Assembly (NCBI RefSeq): GCF_003071345.1
Contig: NZ_QCYK01000001.1
Location: 186,001-250,000 of the forward strand
Origin: Chitinophaga parva
GTDB lineage: Bacteria > Bacteroidota > Bacteroidia > Chitinophagales > Chitinophagaceae
DNA length: 64,000 nucleotides
Reading direction: 5' to 3'
In this document: positions 55,951-64,000 of the stretch, one piece after another
Position numbering within the stretch: the first letter of the stretch is position 1
How the letters are laid out: every line of letters starts with the position of its first letter
Made by a program: the position numbers and the translations under genes
Notes under the pieces: generated by a model
What the model was told of the DNA's origin: nothing
Database searches by the model: none
What the model saw: only the letters and a program-made list of their open reading frames with translations

Positions 55951-56024
55951 TGGACCTTCCCATAGACCAGGTCATTGCACTGCGCGAACAACTGGCCACG
56001 TTCCTGCAAAACATAGAAGCATAG
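55877..56024. repeat. 74-bp tandem copy of the regulator gene 3' end
   Basis: 55877-55950 (inside the gene, ending in the stop) and 55951-56024 share about 92% identity over 74 bp, with six base changes. 74 is not a multiple of three, so the second copy cannot extend the frame. Confidence 0.92.
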
Positions 56025-56065
56025 TATTTTATCTCACATTCCCATCACCATAAAAACTCATCAAA

Positions 56066-56485
56066 ATGGAAAATTTGTATACCGCACAAGCAACCGTAAC
56101 CGGTGGCGGTCGTAATGGTCATGTAACATCAGCCGACGGAATTTTGGATGTAGATGTAAGAATGCCCAAAGAGCTGGGAGGCCCCGCCGGCGCACACTTC
56201 AACCCCGAACTGTTCTTTGCCGCCGGTTATGCCGCCTGCTTTGACAGTGCATTGGGAGCCGCAGGCCGCATTGAAAAACTCCCTGCTTTCACCAGCAGCA
56301 CCACCGCAGCCGTGACCATCGGTAAAGATGCTTCCGGCGGCTTTGCCCTGGCCGTGACCCTCACCGTAGAGATCCCCGGCATGGAGAAGGCAGCAGTAGA
56401 AGACCTGGCCCACAAGGCACATCAACTGTGCCCCTACTCCAAGGCCACACGTAATAACATTGAAGTCACGATCAAGGTGAAATAA
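56066..56485 (+). CDS. ohr: Organic hydroperoxide resistance protein
   Basis: 139 residues of the OsmC/Ohr family, full length. Peroxidatic Cys58 (GYAACFDSAL) and resolving Cys122 (QLCPYSKAT) are present, with the Ohr-specific start TAQATVTGGGRNGHV. It reduces organic peroxides, usually with lipoyl-dependent reductants, in the cytoplasm. It lies 41 bp after the ghost tail of the OhrR-like regulator, in the same orientation. Confidence 0.95.
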   Translation: MENLYTAQATVTGGGRNGHVTSADGILDVDVRMPKELGGPAGAHFNPELFFAAGYAACFDSALGAAGRIEKLPAFTSSTTAAVTIGKDASGGFALAVTLTVEIPGMEKAAVEDLAHKAHQLCPYSKATRNNIEVTIKVK

Positions 56486-56757
56486 GCATGTAGTAAGTAG
56501 TGCGGGTGGCACTTTGAAGATACAAACCATAGGCATCTAGTAACAATACTAATGGGAACGTATATAAGTATTTTTCATTGACTACGTTCCCGTTCCACCA
56601 GATTGGATAACACTTTCAGCACCGCCATCCGCCATACTTCCGCTTACCGCATAATACGGCTCCATTTCTGGCCCTGCCTGCCATTTGTTAAGCGCTTGTT
56701 ATCACGGGTCATTTCCCGGCATTCACCAAGTCAAAAACAGCGTTGACCAAATACGGC
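56486..56757. other. Intergenic region without a recognisable gene
   Basis: About 270 bp; no gene or known RNA seen. It may hold remnants of short TAGTAAG-type repeats near 56491. Confidence 0.4.
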
Positions 56758-56787
56758 TTGACAGGGCAGCCTGCTCCACTATCTTTG
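56758..56787 (+). promoter_or_regulatory. Promoter upstream of the PAP2-like gene
   Basis: TTG at 56758-56760, 19-bp spacer, TATCTTTG at 56780-56787, close to the Bacteroidota consensus. Expected start near 56794. Confidence 0.7.
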
Positions 56788-56824
56788 TATCAGGTTTTTC
56801 ATAGGATATGGTTAAAATTTTGAA

Positions 56825-56849
56825 GGCGGTGTTCTCACTGCCTTTTTTT
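56825..56849 (+). terminator. Hairpin plus T7 between promoter and PAP2-like start codon
   Basis: Stem GGCGGTG / CACTGCC with TTCT loop and T7, about 55 nt after the expected start site. It would either attenuate the PAP2-like gene or end a very short transcript. Confidence 0.65.
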
Positions 56850-56913
56850 ATGCCCCTATGGGAGCTTGTTTTCGGCTAAGTTGGCTATTGGAATTATGCT
56901 AATTTTGAGATCT

Positions 56914-57528
56914 ATGAAAACCTTACCGCCGGTCCTGGTACGCCTTGCCCGCTTTTTCTCTGTCCTTGGCCATCCCCTGCTCCTGGGATCCCTGGTGGCC
57001 GTCTTCCTTTCCCTGCAGGCCTTCGGCGTTCGCCAGGCCCTGATCGCCGCCGGCATCGTGATCGGTATTATTACCCTGCCTGTAACCTTATGGAACCTCC
57101 GCAAAACGCGCAAGGGCGAATACAGCAACTTTGATGTGTCCGTACGTACCCAGCGCACTTCCTTTTATGTGTTCCTCATCGGGGCATTTGCACTGGCCAC
57201 GGCCATCCTGGTGCTCACCCACCAGCCCCGGGCGCTTACGCTGGGCGTGGGGTTTGCCCTGGGCATGATGGTGGTCTGCTTTGCGGTGAATGCCTTCCTG
57301 GTGAAGACATCCCTCCACAGTGCCACGGCTTTTTTCCTCTCTTTCACGGTGATGTACTACCGGGTGGACCTGGGTGTAGGTATGCTGGTCTTTTCCGCCG
57401 TGGTAGGGATTTCCCGCCTGCTGCTGGGCAGGCACACACTGCGGGAGATCTGCAGTGGCATGGTCATTGGCGTAGCCACCGGCATTGGTTTGCTATGTGC
57501 CCTGCCTGCCCGCGGGCAAATACTTTGA
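56914..57528 (+). CDS. PAP2-like membrane phosphatase family protein
   Basis: 204 residues with about six helices. The segments KTSLHSATAF (about 144-153) and SRLLLGRHTLREICSG (about 176-191) correspond to PAP2 motifs SGH-like and SR-x5-H-x3-D/E, although the first motif is altered (SLHSAT for PSGH), so activity is uncertain. Possible role: dephosphorylation of lipid phosphates at the membrane. The start at 56914 is chosen because the upstream frame runs through the leader hairpin. Confidence 0.7.
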   Translation: MKTLPPVLVRLARFFSVLGHPLLLGSLVAVFLSLQAFGVRQALIAAGIVIGIITLPVTLWNLRKTRKGEYSNFDVSVRTQRTSFYVFLIGAFALATAILVLTHQPRALTLGVGFALGMMVVCFAVNAFLVKTSLHSATAFFLSFTVMYYRVDLGVGMLVFSAVVGISRLLLGRHTLREICSGMVIGVATGIGLLCALPARGQIL

Positions 57529-57622
57529 CGGCTAACAACCAAACGCGGGCATTATTCGTTTATAATTTTATACACCAGGTTTGCACCGACACCTCCTATC
57601 CGCTCATTTTTAATGTTTGTGT

Positions 57623-58090
57623 ATGCATAATATCATCATTGCCGAACAAGGCGACAACGTCGTACTTATAGATGTGCAGGATGTTTTTGAAGAAGTGTTC
57701 AGGATCCCCGTGAAAGCATTGACCAGAGTAAAGAAAGTGGACCACTGCCTGGTATCCGCCTGGGTACTGGAGCTCCGCAATAAAAGCTGGGCCACCCTCA
57801 CCTTCCTCTACGAACTGGCCACCGCCATCCAGACCAAGGCGCCGGATAACCAGATAGACTGGAAACATACCTTCTACATCGTGGAAAATGACGACTACCA
57901 CCAGCAGCTGGCCACGCTGAAGGTATTGTTCTCCACCTTCCCCCGGGAAGTGCCCGATGCCGAAAAAGTAGTGTACACCAAGAAAGTGGAGCGCCAGACC
58001 CGCTACCGTGATATAGAAATGGCCATTATGAACATCGTGGTGGCAAACCTGGAAACCTACGCACTGCCTTACAGCGACCGGTGGAGCTAG
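57623..58090 (+). CDS. Protein of unknown function
   Basis: 155 residues with no signal peptide or membrane segment. A mixed alpha/beta start (NIIIAEQGDNVVLIDVQDVF) and a helical C-terminal part (YRDIEMAIMNIVVANLETYA) suggest a soluble single-domain protein. I do not recognise a family. Context: alone between the PAP2-like gene and a small TPR membrane protein. Confidence 0.6.
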   Translation: MHNIIIAEQGDNVVLIDVQDVFEEVFRIPVKALTRVKKVDHCLVSAWVLELRNKSWATLTFLYELATAIQTKAPDNQIDWKHTFYIVENDDYHQQLATLKVLFSTFPREVPDAEKVVYTKKVERQTRYRDIEMAIMNIVVANLETYALPYSDRWS

Positions 58091-58257
58091 TCCTCTTTCC
58101 ACAGCTGCCCCCGCCTGCCGGTTTGTTATATCCCCCGGCACCGCTCCCGCCTTTGCCCATTTAATAATAATAATGAATATATAACATATATTTATTATCA
58201 TTATTCAACGCCCTGGAACGCCTGATTATTCCCGCCTGCAAGTCCTTTATTTTACAT

Positions 58258-58265
58258 TATCTTTG
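58258..58265 (+). promoter_or_regulatory. -7 element for the TPR membrane gene
   Basis: TATCTTTG matches TAnnTTTG; the start codon follows 21 bp later, so the leader would be very short. The -33 part is weak. Confidence 0.5.
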
Positions 58266-58286
58266 CGCCTCTTGATGTAAACGAAC

Positions 58287-58937
58287 ATGAAAGCATTGAC
58301 ATTATTTGTGCGCTACCGCTTCCCCTTGGGGATCGTTTTGCTGATCGGCGGTATTGCCATGGGTATCACCGTGGGTTGGTGGGAAGCTACCATCATCCTG
58401 TTCCTGGCAGCAGTCTGCCTGGTATCTCACTTCATGCTGGGCCCCATGCGCCTGGTGCAGGACGCCGTAGAAGCCGGCGATATTGAAGGTGCACAGCGTA
58501 TTCTCAACAGTATTAAATTTCCGAAACTGTTATACAAGCCTATCCGCTCCGCTTATTACATGATGCAGAGCAACCTGGCTATGACCAACCAGGACCTGGA
58601 CAAGGCAGAACATTCCATCCGCGAAAGCATCAAGGCGGGCAGCCCCCTGAAAGACCAGGAAGGCATGCAGTACATGCAGCTGGGCGCCATTGCCCTCCAG
58701 AAAGGCGATATCAAAACGGCGGATGCCAACCTGCGGAAGGCGCTTCGCCTGGGCCTGCCGGATAAGGAAAACAAAGCGGCCGCATTGCTCCAGCTTACTT
58801 CCATTGCCATGAACCGCCGCGAGTTCAAAGTGGCGAAAGATTTTTTCCGCCGCGCTAAGGCGGAGAAGCCTACCACCAAAGAACTGGTATCACAGATCAA
58901 AGAGATCGACAAGTACATTTCCCGCATGCCGGGCTGA
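58287..58937 (+). CDS. Membrane-anchored TPR-like protein
   Basis: 216 residues with two helices near the N-terminus (about 12-28, FPLGIVLLIGGIAMG, and 34-48) and then TPR-like pairs (about 60-205: AVEAGDIEGAQRILNS, GDIKTADANLRKALRL). Topology puts the TPR region in the cytoplasm. It probably scaffolds a membrane complex; the partner is unknown. A terminator follows. Confidence 0.75.
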   Translation: MKALTLFVRYRFPLGIVLLIGGIAMGITVGWWEATIILFLAAVCLVSHFMLGPMRLVQDAVEAGDIEGAQRILNSIKFPKLLYKPIRSAYYMMQSNLAMTNQDLDKAEHSIRESIKAGSPLKDQEGMQYMQLGAIALQKGDIKTADANLRKALRLGLPDKENKAAALLQLTSIAMNRREFKVAKDFFRRAKAEKPTTKELVSQIKEIDKYISRMPG

Positions 58938-58957
58938 TGCTACCTGCATATCATATT

Positions 58958-58990
58958 GAAAGCCGTATCCCCTGCCGGGTGCGGCTTTTT
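58958..58990 (+). terminator. Terminator of the TPR membrane gene
   Basis: Stem AAAGCCG / CGGCTTT with inner pairing CCC / GGG and T6. Confidence 0.8.
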
Positions 58991-59107
58991 TACTGGGGTC
59001 AAGCCCGGGTGGGCAGGGGGGCAAACCAGGCAACGGGGCACCCTCCTTTTTGCTATTCATTTCAATTCTTTGTACCTTCACCTCCAACCATCTGTTTAAC
59101 TATCATT

Positions 59108-59716
59108 ATGTCTATCAAGCAACTGAATCCACGCATGAGCGTACTGCTGCTGTTTATGCTGGCAGCGGGCATCCTGCGTATCATCCTGGTAAAAGCCAGT
59201 GCCGGCAATATCTCCCCGTTGGCCAACTTTACCCCGATCGGTGCCATGGGTCTTTTTGGAGGCGCCTATTTTTCCCGGAAATGGAAATCTTACGTCTTCC
59301 CCCTGCTCACCCTTTTCCTCAGTGACATTGTGATCAATAGCATGATCTACCACCTGCCCCTGTCGTCCGTGATCACATACCAGGGCTGGTATTTCACTTA
59401 CCTCGCATTTGCCGCCATGGTGCTGGTGGGCCAGTTCATGAAAAACGTAACGGTGACCAATGTGCTGATAGGTGCTGTAGCGGCAGCCTGCATCCATTGG
59501 ATCATTTCCGACATCGGTCCTTTCCTGTTTGGTACGGATATCACTACCGGCCTGCCTTTTGAAAAGAGCTTCGCCGGCTTCCAGCGCTGCCTGTACCTGG
59601 CTATTCCCTTTGAACTGAAATTGTTCTGGGGTAACCTGATCTACGGTGCTATCTTCTTTGGTTCCTTTGAATTGATGCAACGCCGCTTTCCTGTACTGGC
59701 AAAGCAGGCACTTTAA
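59108..59716 (+). CDS. DUF6580 family membrane protein, possible transporter component
   Basis: 202 residues with five or six helices; conserved-looking start PLANFTPIGAMGLFGGAYF and YQGWYFTYLAFAAMVLVG match DUF6580, an uncharacterised group described as putative transport proteins. It lies just before a cobalamin riboswitch but has its own terminator, so it is outside the riboswitch control. A role in vitamin uptake like an ECF S-component is only a guess from neighbourhood. The ATG at 59108 fits the family start. Confidence 0.75.
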   Translation: MSIKQLNPRMSVLLLFMLAAGILRIILVKASAGNISPLANFTPIGAMGLFGGAYFSRKWKSYVFPLLTLFLSDIVINSMIYHLPLSSVITYQGWYFTYLAFAAMVLVGQFMKNVTVTNVLIGAVAAACIHWIISDIGPFLFGTDITTGLPFEKSFAGFQRCLYLAIPFELKLFWGNLIYGAIFFGSFELMQRRFPVLAKQAL

Positions 59717-59734
59717 GATATTTTCCTGTAAACG

Positions 59735-59764
59735 GGCTGTCGTTTAGCGCGGCAGCCTTTTTTA
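59735..59764 (+). terminator. Terminator of the DUF6580 gene
   Basis: Stem GGCTGTCG / CGGCAGCC (one mismatch region) followed by T6. Confidence 0.75.
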
Positions 59765-59789
59765 TCCAATTCTCTTCATACCCGGTTGT

Positions 59790-59985
59790 GTCCCCGGCTT
59801 CGCCGGTGATGCATTAAAAGGGAATCCGGTACAAAGCCGGAGCTATTCCCGTAGCTGTAATCCGCCCGTTCCGGTTTTTCCGGAACACTTGCAGCAGTCA
59901 TGATGCCACTGTCATCGGATAAAACCGTGATGGGAAGGCGACTGTGTAAGGCGGTAAGCCAGAAAACCTGCCGTCTATGATTTTT
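59790..59985 (+). promoter_or_regulatory. Cobalamin riboswitch
   Basis: The conserved AdoCbl/B12 aptamer features are visible in order: GGGAATCCGGT then AAGCCGGAGC and TTCCCGTAGCTGTAA near 59820-59860, GCCACTG, GGGAAGGCG, and the B12-box variant AGCCAGAAAACCTGCC at 59957-59972. The switch lies before a TonB-dependent receptor, whose expression it should repress when cobalamin is plentiful. A T7 run (59981-59987) may be part of the expression platform. Confidence 0.95.
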
Positions 59986-60135
59986 TTGTAAACATCGCTT
60001 TCGGGTAAAAGGCGCGGTACAGTTGTCTTGCAGGCATTCATTCCTGCGTTTCCGCATTTTACTGCTATTCATTTTTCCCGGGCATTCTTTTAATCAACCA
60101 CACCGCAGGCCTTTCCGGCAGCGGTTTATATTATT

Positions 60136-62151
60136 ATGCAGCACCGGGATGTTCCGCTTCGTTTTCATATCTGCCGCATGGTCTTGTGCGGCGCAGGCCT
60201 GTTCATGGCCGCCCAGGCCAGGGCGCAGCAGCCCACGCCAGACAGTGCCCATCAGCTTACCGGCGTGGAAGTGACCAGCCGCCTGGCAGATACCAGCCTG
60301 CATGGTCCCTTGCCGGTGCAGTCCGTCAGCCAGCAGCAACTTACCCATCTGAACGTGCCCTCCGTGGCCCAGGCGGCCCAGCACTTTGCCGGCGTGATCG
60401 TAAAGGACTACGGCGGCCTGGGTGGCCTCAAAACCGTATCTGTACGCAGCCTGGGCGCTAACCATACCGGGGTATTGTATGATGGCATAGCGATCAGCGA
60501 CATCCAGAACGGGCAGATAGACCTGGGTAAATATTCCCCGGATAACCTGGCCCGCCTTTCCCTGTACAATGCCCAGCCCACAGACCTGCTTTCTACCGCC
60601 CGTGCTTACAGCTATGGGGCGGCCCTGGAACTGCAGACCGCCACTTTTGATACAGCCGGCCACAAGCCCCTGCAACTACAAACCCGCGTAAAAGGCGGCA
60701 GCTGGGGTTATATTGATCCGTCTCTCACCCTGCACTACAAGGCCGGTAAAACGTATACCACTTCTTTCAATGCGCAATACCGCAGCATCACGGGTGATTA
60801 TCCTTACATCACAGACAATGGCGTGGCCACCCTGCACCAGCGCCGCACCAATGCCGGCATTCACAGCCTGCGGCTGGAGCAGGACAACCGCTTTGCCTGG
60901 AAAGACGCGTCCACCCTGCAATTGAAAGCTTATTACTACGATGACTCCCAGCAACTGCCGGGGGCAGATATCCTTTACAGCACACCTGGCAACACCCATC
61001 TCTGGAACCGGCAGGCCTTTGCACAAGCTGCTTATTTTAAACCGGTGGGTGACGGCTGGCAACTGAAGCTGAATGGCAAATTCTCGTATATCCATACCCG
61101 TTATTACGATCCGGGCCTGGGAAATGGGACCGGCCTGCAGGACAACCATTACAACAGCTATGAAAGCTACGCCTCCGCGGTGCTGACACGCAGCCTGGGC
61201 CGGCATTTCATCCTTGCATATGCCAGTGATGGCATCTACAATAAGCTCAATGCGGATGTAAAAGCATACGCCTTCCCGGAACGCTTTACTTTTCTTAACG
61301 CACTTACCGCCCGCTACTACACGCCCCGGCTGGAGATCCAGGGCAATGCACTGAGCACTATCCTAAATGAGTCTGTACAAACCGGCCCTACCGCGCAGCA
61401 CCGCAACCTGGTGACGCCCACCGTGAGCGCCAGCTGGAAACCATTTACCACAGCGGATTTCAGGCTAAGGGGATACTACAAACAAATATTCCGCGCACCT
61501 ACTTTTGATGAATTGTACTACAGCACTTTCGGCAACCCCACCCTGAAACCGGAATACGCCACCCAGTACGATGCAGGTGCCACCTGGCAGCGCCATTTTT
61601 CCCGGGTGTTGTCACTGCTGCGCATCAGTGCCGATGGTTACTACAACACCGTGCGCGACAAGATCATCACCCTGCCGGGCAAGAATGCCTACTCCTTCAG
61701 CGTGATCAATTTTGGAAAAGTGCATATCACCGGGGCCGATGTAAATGCCCAGGCCTCCCTGCAGCCACTGCATGGCTGGATATTGTCGATGGCGGCCAAT
61801 TACACTTACCAGCAGGTGCTGGATGTAACCACCCCCGGCGCCCCGCAGTACAAGGGACAACTTCCTTACACGCCCCTGCATTCCGGAGGGCTCATGTGCA
61901 GCGTGGAAAAACACGGACTGGTGATCAGTTATAACGGCATTTACTCCGGCTACCGCTATGCGCTCAGTGATAACACGCCGTCAAACTATATGAGCGGCTT
62001 TACCGTGCATGATGTCAATGCCTCGTACAACCTTGGCAGCTGGACCGTGATGGGAGCCGTGAACAATTTTACCGATGAACGCTATGCGGTGGTGCGCAAC
62101 TTTCCCATGCCGGGAAGGAGCTACCAGCTGGGCATTCAATGGAAATACTAA
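60136..62151 (+). CDS. btuB: TonB-dependent receptor, BtuB-like cobalamin transporter
   Basis: 671 residues with a signal peptide (about 1-31). The plug domain (about 40-150, TGVEVTSRLADTS ... VSVRSLGANHTGVLYDGI) and a 22-strand-type barrel to the C-terminus (SYQLGIQWKY, ending in an aromatic residue) are present. It lies downstream of a cobalamin riboswitch and upstream of BtuG- and BtuF-like genes, so it probably imports cobalamin across the outer membrane. It lacks the N-terminal CarboxypepD_reg domain of SusC-type receptors. Confidence 0.92.
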   Translation: MQHRDVPLRFHICRMVLCGAGLFMAAQARAQQPTPDSAHQLTGVEVTSRLADTSLHGPLPVQSVSQQQLTHLNVPSVAQAAQHFAGVIVKDYGGLGGLKTVSVRSLGANHTGVLYDGIAISDIQNGQIDLGKYSPDNLARLSLYNAQPTDLLSTARAYSYGAALELQTATFDTAGHKPLQLQTRVKGGSWGYIDPSLTLHYKAGKTYTTSFNAQYRSITGDYPYITDNGVATLHQRRTNAGIHSLRLEQDNRFAWKDASTLQLKAYYYDDSQQLPGADILYSTPGNTHLWNRQAFAQAAYFKPVGDGWQLKLNGKFSYIHTRYYDPGLGNGTGLQDNHYNSYESYASAVLTRSLGRHFILAYASDGIYNKLNADVKAYAFPERFTFLNALTARYYTPRLEIQGNALSTILNESVQTGPTAQHRNLVTPTVSASWKPFTTADFRLRGYYKQIFRAPTFDELYYSTFGNPTLKPEYATQYDAGATWQRHFSRVLSLLRISADGYYNTVRDKIITLPGKNAYSFSVINFGKVHITGADVNAQASLQPLHGWILSMAANYTYQQVLDVTTPGAPQYKGQLPYTPLHSGGLMCSVEKHGLVISYNGIYSGYRYALSDNTPSNYMSGFTVHDVNASYNLGSWTVMGAVNNFTDERYAVVRNFPMPGRSYQLGIQWKY

Positions 62152-62180
62152 CGCTACTTATTCTACTTAAATACACTGTC

Positions 62181-63251
62181 ATGAACAAACGACTTTACCT
62201 GGCAATAGCTGCCACGCTGGTGCTTTTTGCCTGCAGCAAGAAAAACGATGTAACCCCTACGCCGCCCAAAGCTGATTCCGCCACCGGTGTGTATGTGCTT
62301 ACAGAAGGCGCATTTAACGGTAACAACGCCGGCCTTTCCTTCTATGACATAAAGACCAAACAGCTGAGCCTCCATCTCTTTGCCAGCGTAAACCAGCGCG
62401 CGCTGGGCGATGTGGCCAATGACATTGCTATTTACGGCAGCAAGATGTACATCGTGGTCAATAACTCCAACAACGTGGAGATCATGGACGCGCATACGGT
62501 AAAATCACTGGCCACCATTCACGTAGACAACCTGCAGCCCCGCCACATTGCGTTTGCCAACGGCAAAGCCTATGTTACTTCTTACGCAGGCAAACTGCTG
62601 GTGATAGACACTGCTACAAACCAGGTTGCAAATACGGCCACTATCCGCCCCGGTGCAGAAGGTATCGTGATCGTGAATAATAAAGTGTACATCGGGGTAC
62701 CGGGTGTATGGCCTAGTTCCAATCAAACTATCTTATCTGTTCTGGACCTGAACACGCTGGCGGAACAAAAAACCCTCACCGTGGGCCCCAACCCCAACCA
62801 GCTCGCCACCGACCAGTATGACCACCTGCTGGTGTTGTGCGCGGGTGATTACGACAAGGTCCCGCCATCCCTGGCCACCATCAGCCTGTTGGACGACAAG
62901 GTATTGCAGAACGATACCACGGTAAAGGCAGACAACATCGCCATCTACAGGAACCGCGCTTACCTTTATAAGTCGACCTATAAGGACGACAGCAAGCAGC
63001 CCGTGATGGTTTACAACCTGGCGACCGGCAAGCTGCAGGATGGCAACTTTATTACAGATGGCACCACCGTTGGCTACTATTACGGTATCTCCGCCGATGC
63101 GGTAACCGGCGATGTATACGTAACAGATGCGCTGAGTTATGGATCTTCCAAGGCGAAGGTGACCTGCTTTGACAGCAATGGCAAAACCCGGTTCACCATT
63201 GCATTGAATGACTATGCCTCTTTTGCAAGCAAGGTGATATTCCTGCGTTAA
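62181..63251 (+). CDS. BtuG-like surface lipoprotein (YncE/DUF5074 beta-propeller)
   Basis: 356 residues with lipobox LFAC (Cys18). The rest is a seven-bladed propeller-like repeat (GSKMYIVVNNSNNVEIMD, NGKAYVTSYAGKLLVID, NNKVYIGVPGVW), as in YncE/DUF5074 and the Bacteroides BtuG proteins. BtuG binds cobalamin tightly on the cell surface and delivers it to BtuB. The gene follows btuB by 29 bp under the riboswitch. BtuG identity rests on fold and neighbourhood, and is not read from binding residues. Confidence 0.85.
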   Translation: MNKRLYLAIAATLVLFACSKKNDVTPTPPKADSATGVYVLTEGAFNGNNAGLSFYDIKTKQLSLHLFASVNQRALGDVANDIAIYGSKMYIVVNNSNNVEIMDAHTVKSLATIHVDNLQPRHIAFANGKAYVTSYAGKLLVIDTATNQVANTATIRPGAEGIVIVNNKVYIGVPGVWPSSNQTILSVLDLNTLAEQKTLTVGPNPNQLATDQYDHLLVLCAGDYDKVPPSLATISLLDDKVLQNDTTVKADNIAIYRNRAYLYKSTYKDDSKQPVMVYNLATGKLQDGNFITDGTTVGYYYGISADAVTGDVYVTDALSYGSSKAKVTCFDSNGKTRFTIALNDYASFASKVIFLR

Positions 63252-63261
63252 GCCCGAAATG

Positions 63262-63286
63262 CCCGGCTGTAAGCATTGCAGCCGGG
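63262..63286 (+). terminator. Hairpin between BtuG-like and BtuF-like genes
   Basis: Perfect 8-bp stem CCCGGCTG / CAGCCGGG; followed by TTACCTTTTC, so probably partial termination that would lower BtuF-like expression. Confidence 0.5.
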
Positions 63287-63315
63287 TTACCTTTTCATTT
63301 TCAATCCGGTAAACG

Positions 63316-64000
63316 ATGATCGCAGTTTCCTTTCTTCCCGCTGCCACGCAGATGATCTACGACATGGGCCTGCAGCACCTGCTTAAGGGTGTCACCTTTG
63401 AGTGCCCGCCCGCTGCGCTGGCGGAGCAGCCACCCGTGGTGCGTTGTGTACTGGAAGGCCATGCCTATTCCAGCGAGGAAATAGACCGCATTTTCTCCGC
63501 CTCCAAAGCGCAGGGCAAAAGCCTTTATTACGTGGATGAGCCGCTCCTGGCATCCATTGCGCCGGATGTGATCTTTACCCAGGATGTATGCGAAGTATGC
63601 CAGATCGATACGGCCTGCACACAGGCCGCCATCCATAACCTGCCAAAACAGCCGGTACTCTTGCCATTATCACCCAATAACCTGGATGATGTACTGCAAT
63701 GCGCCGTGACCATTGCCACGGCGCTGGGGCAGGAGGAAGCAGCTTACCGCTACCTGGCCGGCCTTACCCGCCGCACGGACCATATCCTGGACACCCTGCG
63801 TGCCCACCGCGCCCCGCTGAAGCGCGTGCTGCTCATGGAATGGATGGCCCCCGTGTACAACTGCGGGCACTGGATCCCCTTCCAGGTGGCACAGGCAGGC
63901 GGTGTAGATATGCTTTCCAATCCTGCCGGCGATTCTATTGTAACGTCCTGGGAAAAAATACGGAAATACGACCCGGAAGTGCTGGTGGTGGCTCCCTGTG
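63316..64000 (+). CDS. BtuF-like cobalamin-binding protein, no signal peptide, C-terminus outside window
   Basis: 228 residues visible; it runs off the right edge. It starts at once with the periplasmic-binding fold (IAVSFLPAATQMIYDMGL) seen after the signal peptide of BtuF, with the conserved-looking PDVIFTQDVCEVC and LMEWMAPVYNCGHWIPF. No signal peptide or lipobox is present: an in-frame TAA lies just one codon before the start (63310-63312). The protein therefore seems to be cytoplasmic, or exported by another route. It is the third gene downstream of the cobalamin riboswitch. Confidence 0.85.
   Translation, partial: MIAVSFLPAATQMIYDMGLQHLLKGVTFECPPAALAEQPPVVRCVLEGHAYSSEEIDRIFSASKAQGKSLYYVDEPLLASIAPDVIFTQDVCEVCQIDTACTQAAIHNLPKQPVLLPLSPNNLDDVLQCAVTIATALGQEEAAYRYLAGLTRRTDHILDTLRAHRAPLKRVLLMEWMAPVYNCGHWIPFQVAQAGGVDMLSNPAGDSIVTSWEKIRKYDPEVLVVAPC

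Noticed and set aside
57596..58201. 201-codon minus-strand frame opposite the unknown gene at 57623
   Set aside because: The plus-strand frame has more natural codon use and residue composition; certainty is moderate since neither is recognised.

Overview
The window looks like a chromosomal segment of a Bacteroidota bacterium, most likely a Chitinophagaceae member close to Chitinophaga. The evidence is type IX secretion and gliding genes (porV, porU, gldJ, gldA), Bacteroidota-type promoters (TTTG/TTG, about 19-21 bp, TAnnTTTG), many lipoproteins with Bacteroidota lipoboxes, families such as DUF4292, DUF6134 and DUF6580, a BtuG-like propeller lipoprotein, and fairly high GC for the phylum. There is no phage, plasmid, IS element or CRISPR array.

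Layout. 1-4632 (minus): ispF, dut, a TPR lipoprotein, a DUF4292 lipoprotein and an EnvC-like coiled-coil protein cut by the window edge; this is a cell-envelope run. 4834-11325: porV and porU (minus) divergent from gldJ (plus). 11507-16934: bcp and an M23 peptidase (minus), then gldA, enolase, an FtsB/DivIC-like protein and a small unknown gene. 17086-20588: endonuclease III with a histone-H1-like tail, an MFS nucleoside-type permease and a Gfo/Idh/MocA oxidoreductase. 20816-27059: a DUF6134 protein, a 2-oxoacid:acceptor oxidoreductase alpha subunit without its beta subunit, a small secreted protein, a 2H phosphoesterase with a long RGG-like repeat domain, and kynureninase. 27726-34442 (minus): TetR, TolC, adaptor and RND efflux operon with a visible operator candidate. 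34587-49728: mostly housekeeping genes (DUF502, GlxA-type regulator, gap, S1/P1-like nuclease, serC, FtsX-like ABC permease, DUF1015, TPR, PaaN-type aldehyde dehydrogenase, YceI, acyl-CoA ligase).

49790-58937 is the accessory-looking part: tRNA-Arg(CCT), then an AT-richer gene broken by one in-frame stop, AraC and Crp-type regulators around small membrane proteins, two paralogous four-Cys/TM/regulatory-domain proteins separated by a triplicated junction, and an ohrR-ohr pair whose regulator carries a ghost copy of its own 3' end. 59108-64000: a DUF6580 membrane protein, then a cobalamin riboswitch followed by a BtuB-like TonB receptor, a BtuG-like lipoprotein and a BtuF-like protein without signal peptide (cut by the window edge).

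The most unusual signals are (i) the RGG-like low-complexity domain fused to a 2H phosphoesterase, (ii) a dispersed family of 7-bp-period repeats (about TACNNNG) in at least nine intergenic sites, (iii) the nonsense-split gene beside tRNA-Arg, (iv) the triplicated tail/head junction between two paralogs, and (v) a possible very short transcript or leader attenuator near 56.8 kb.
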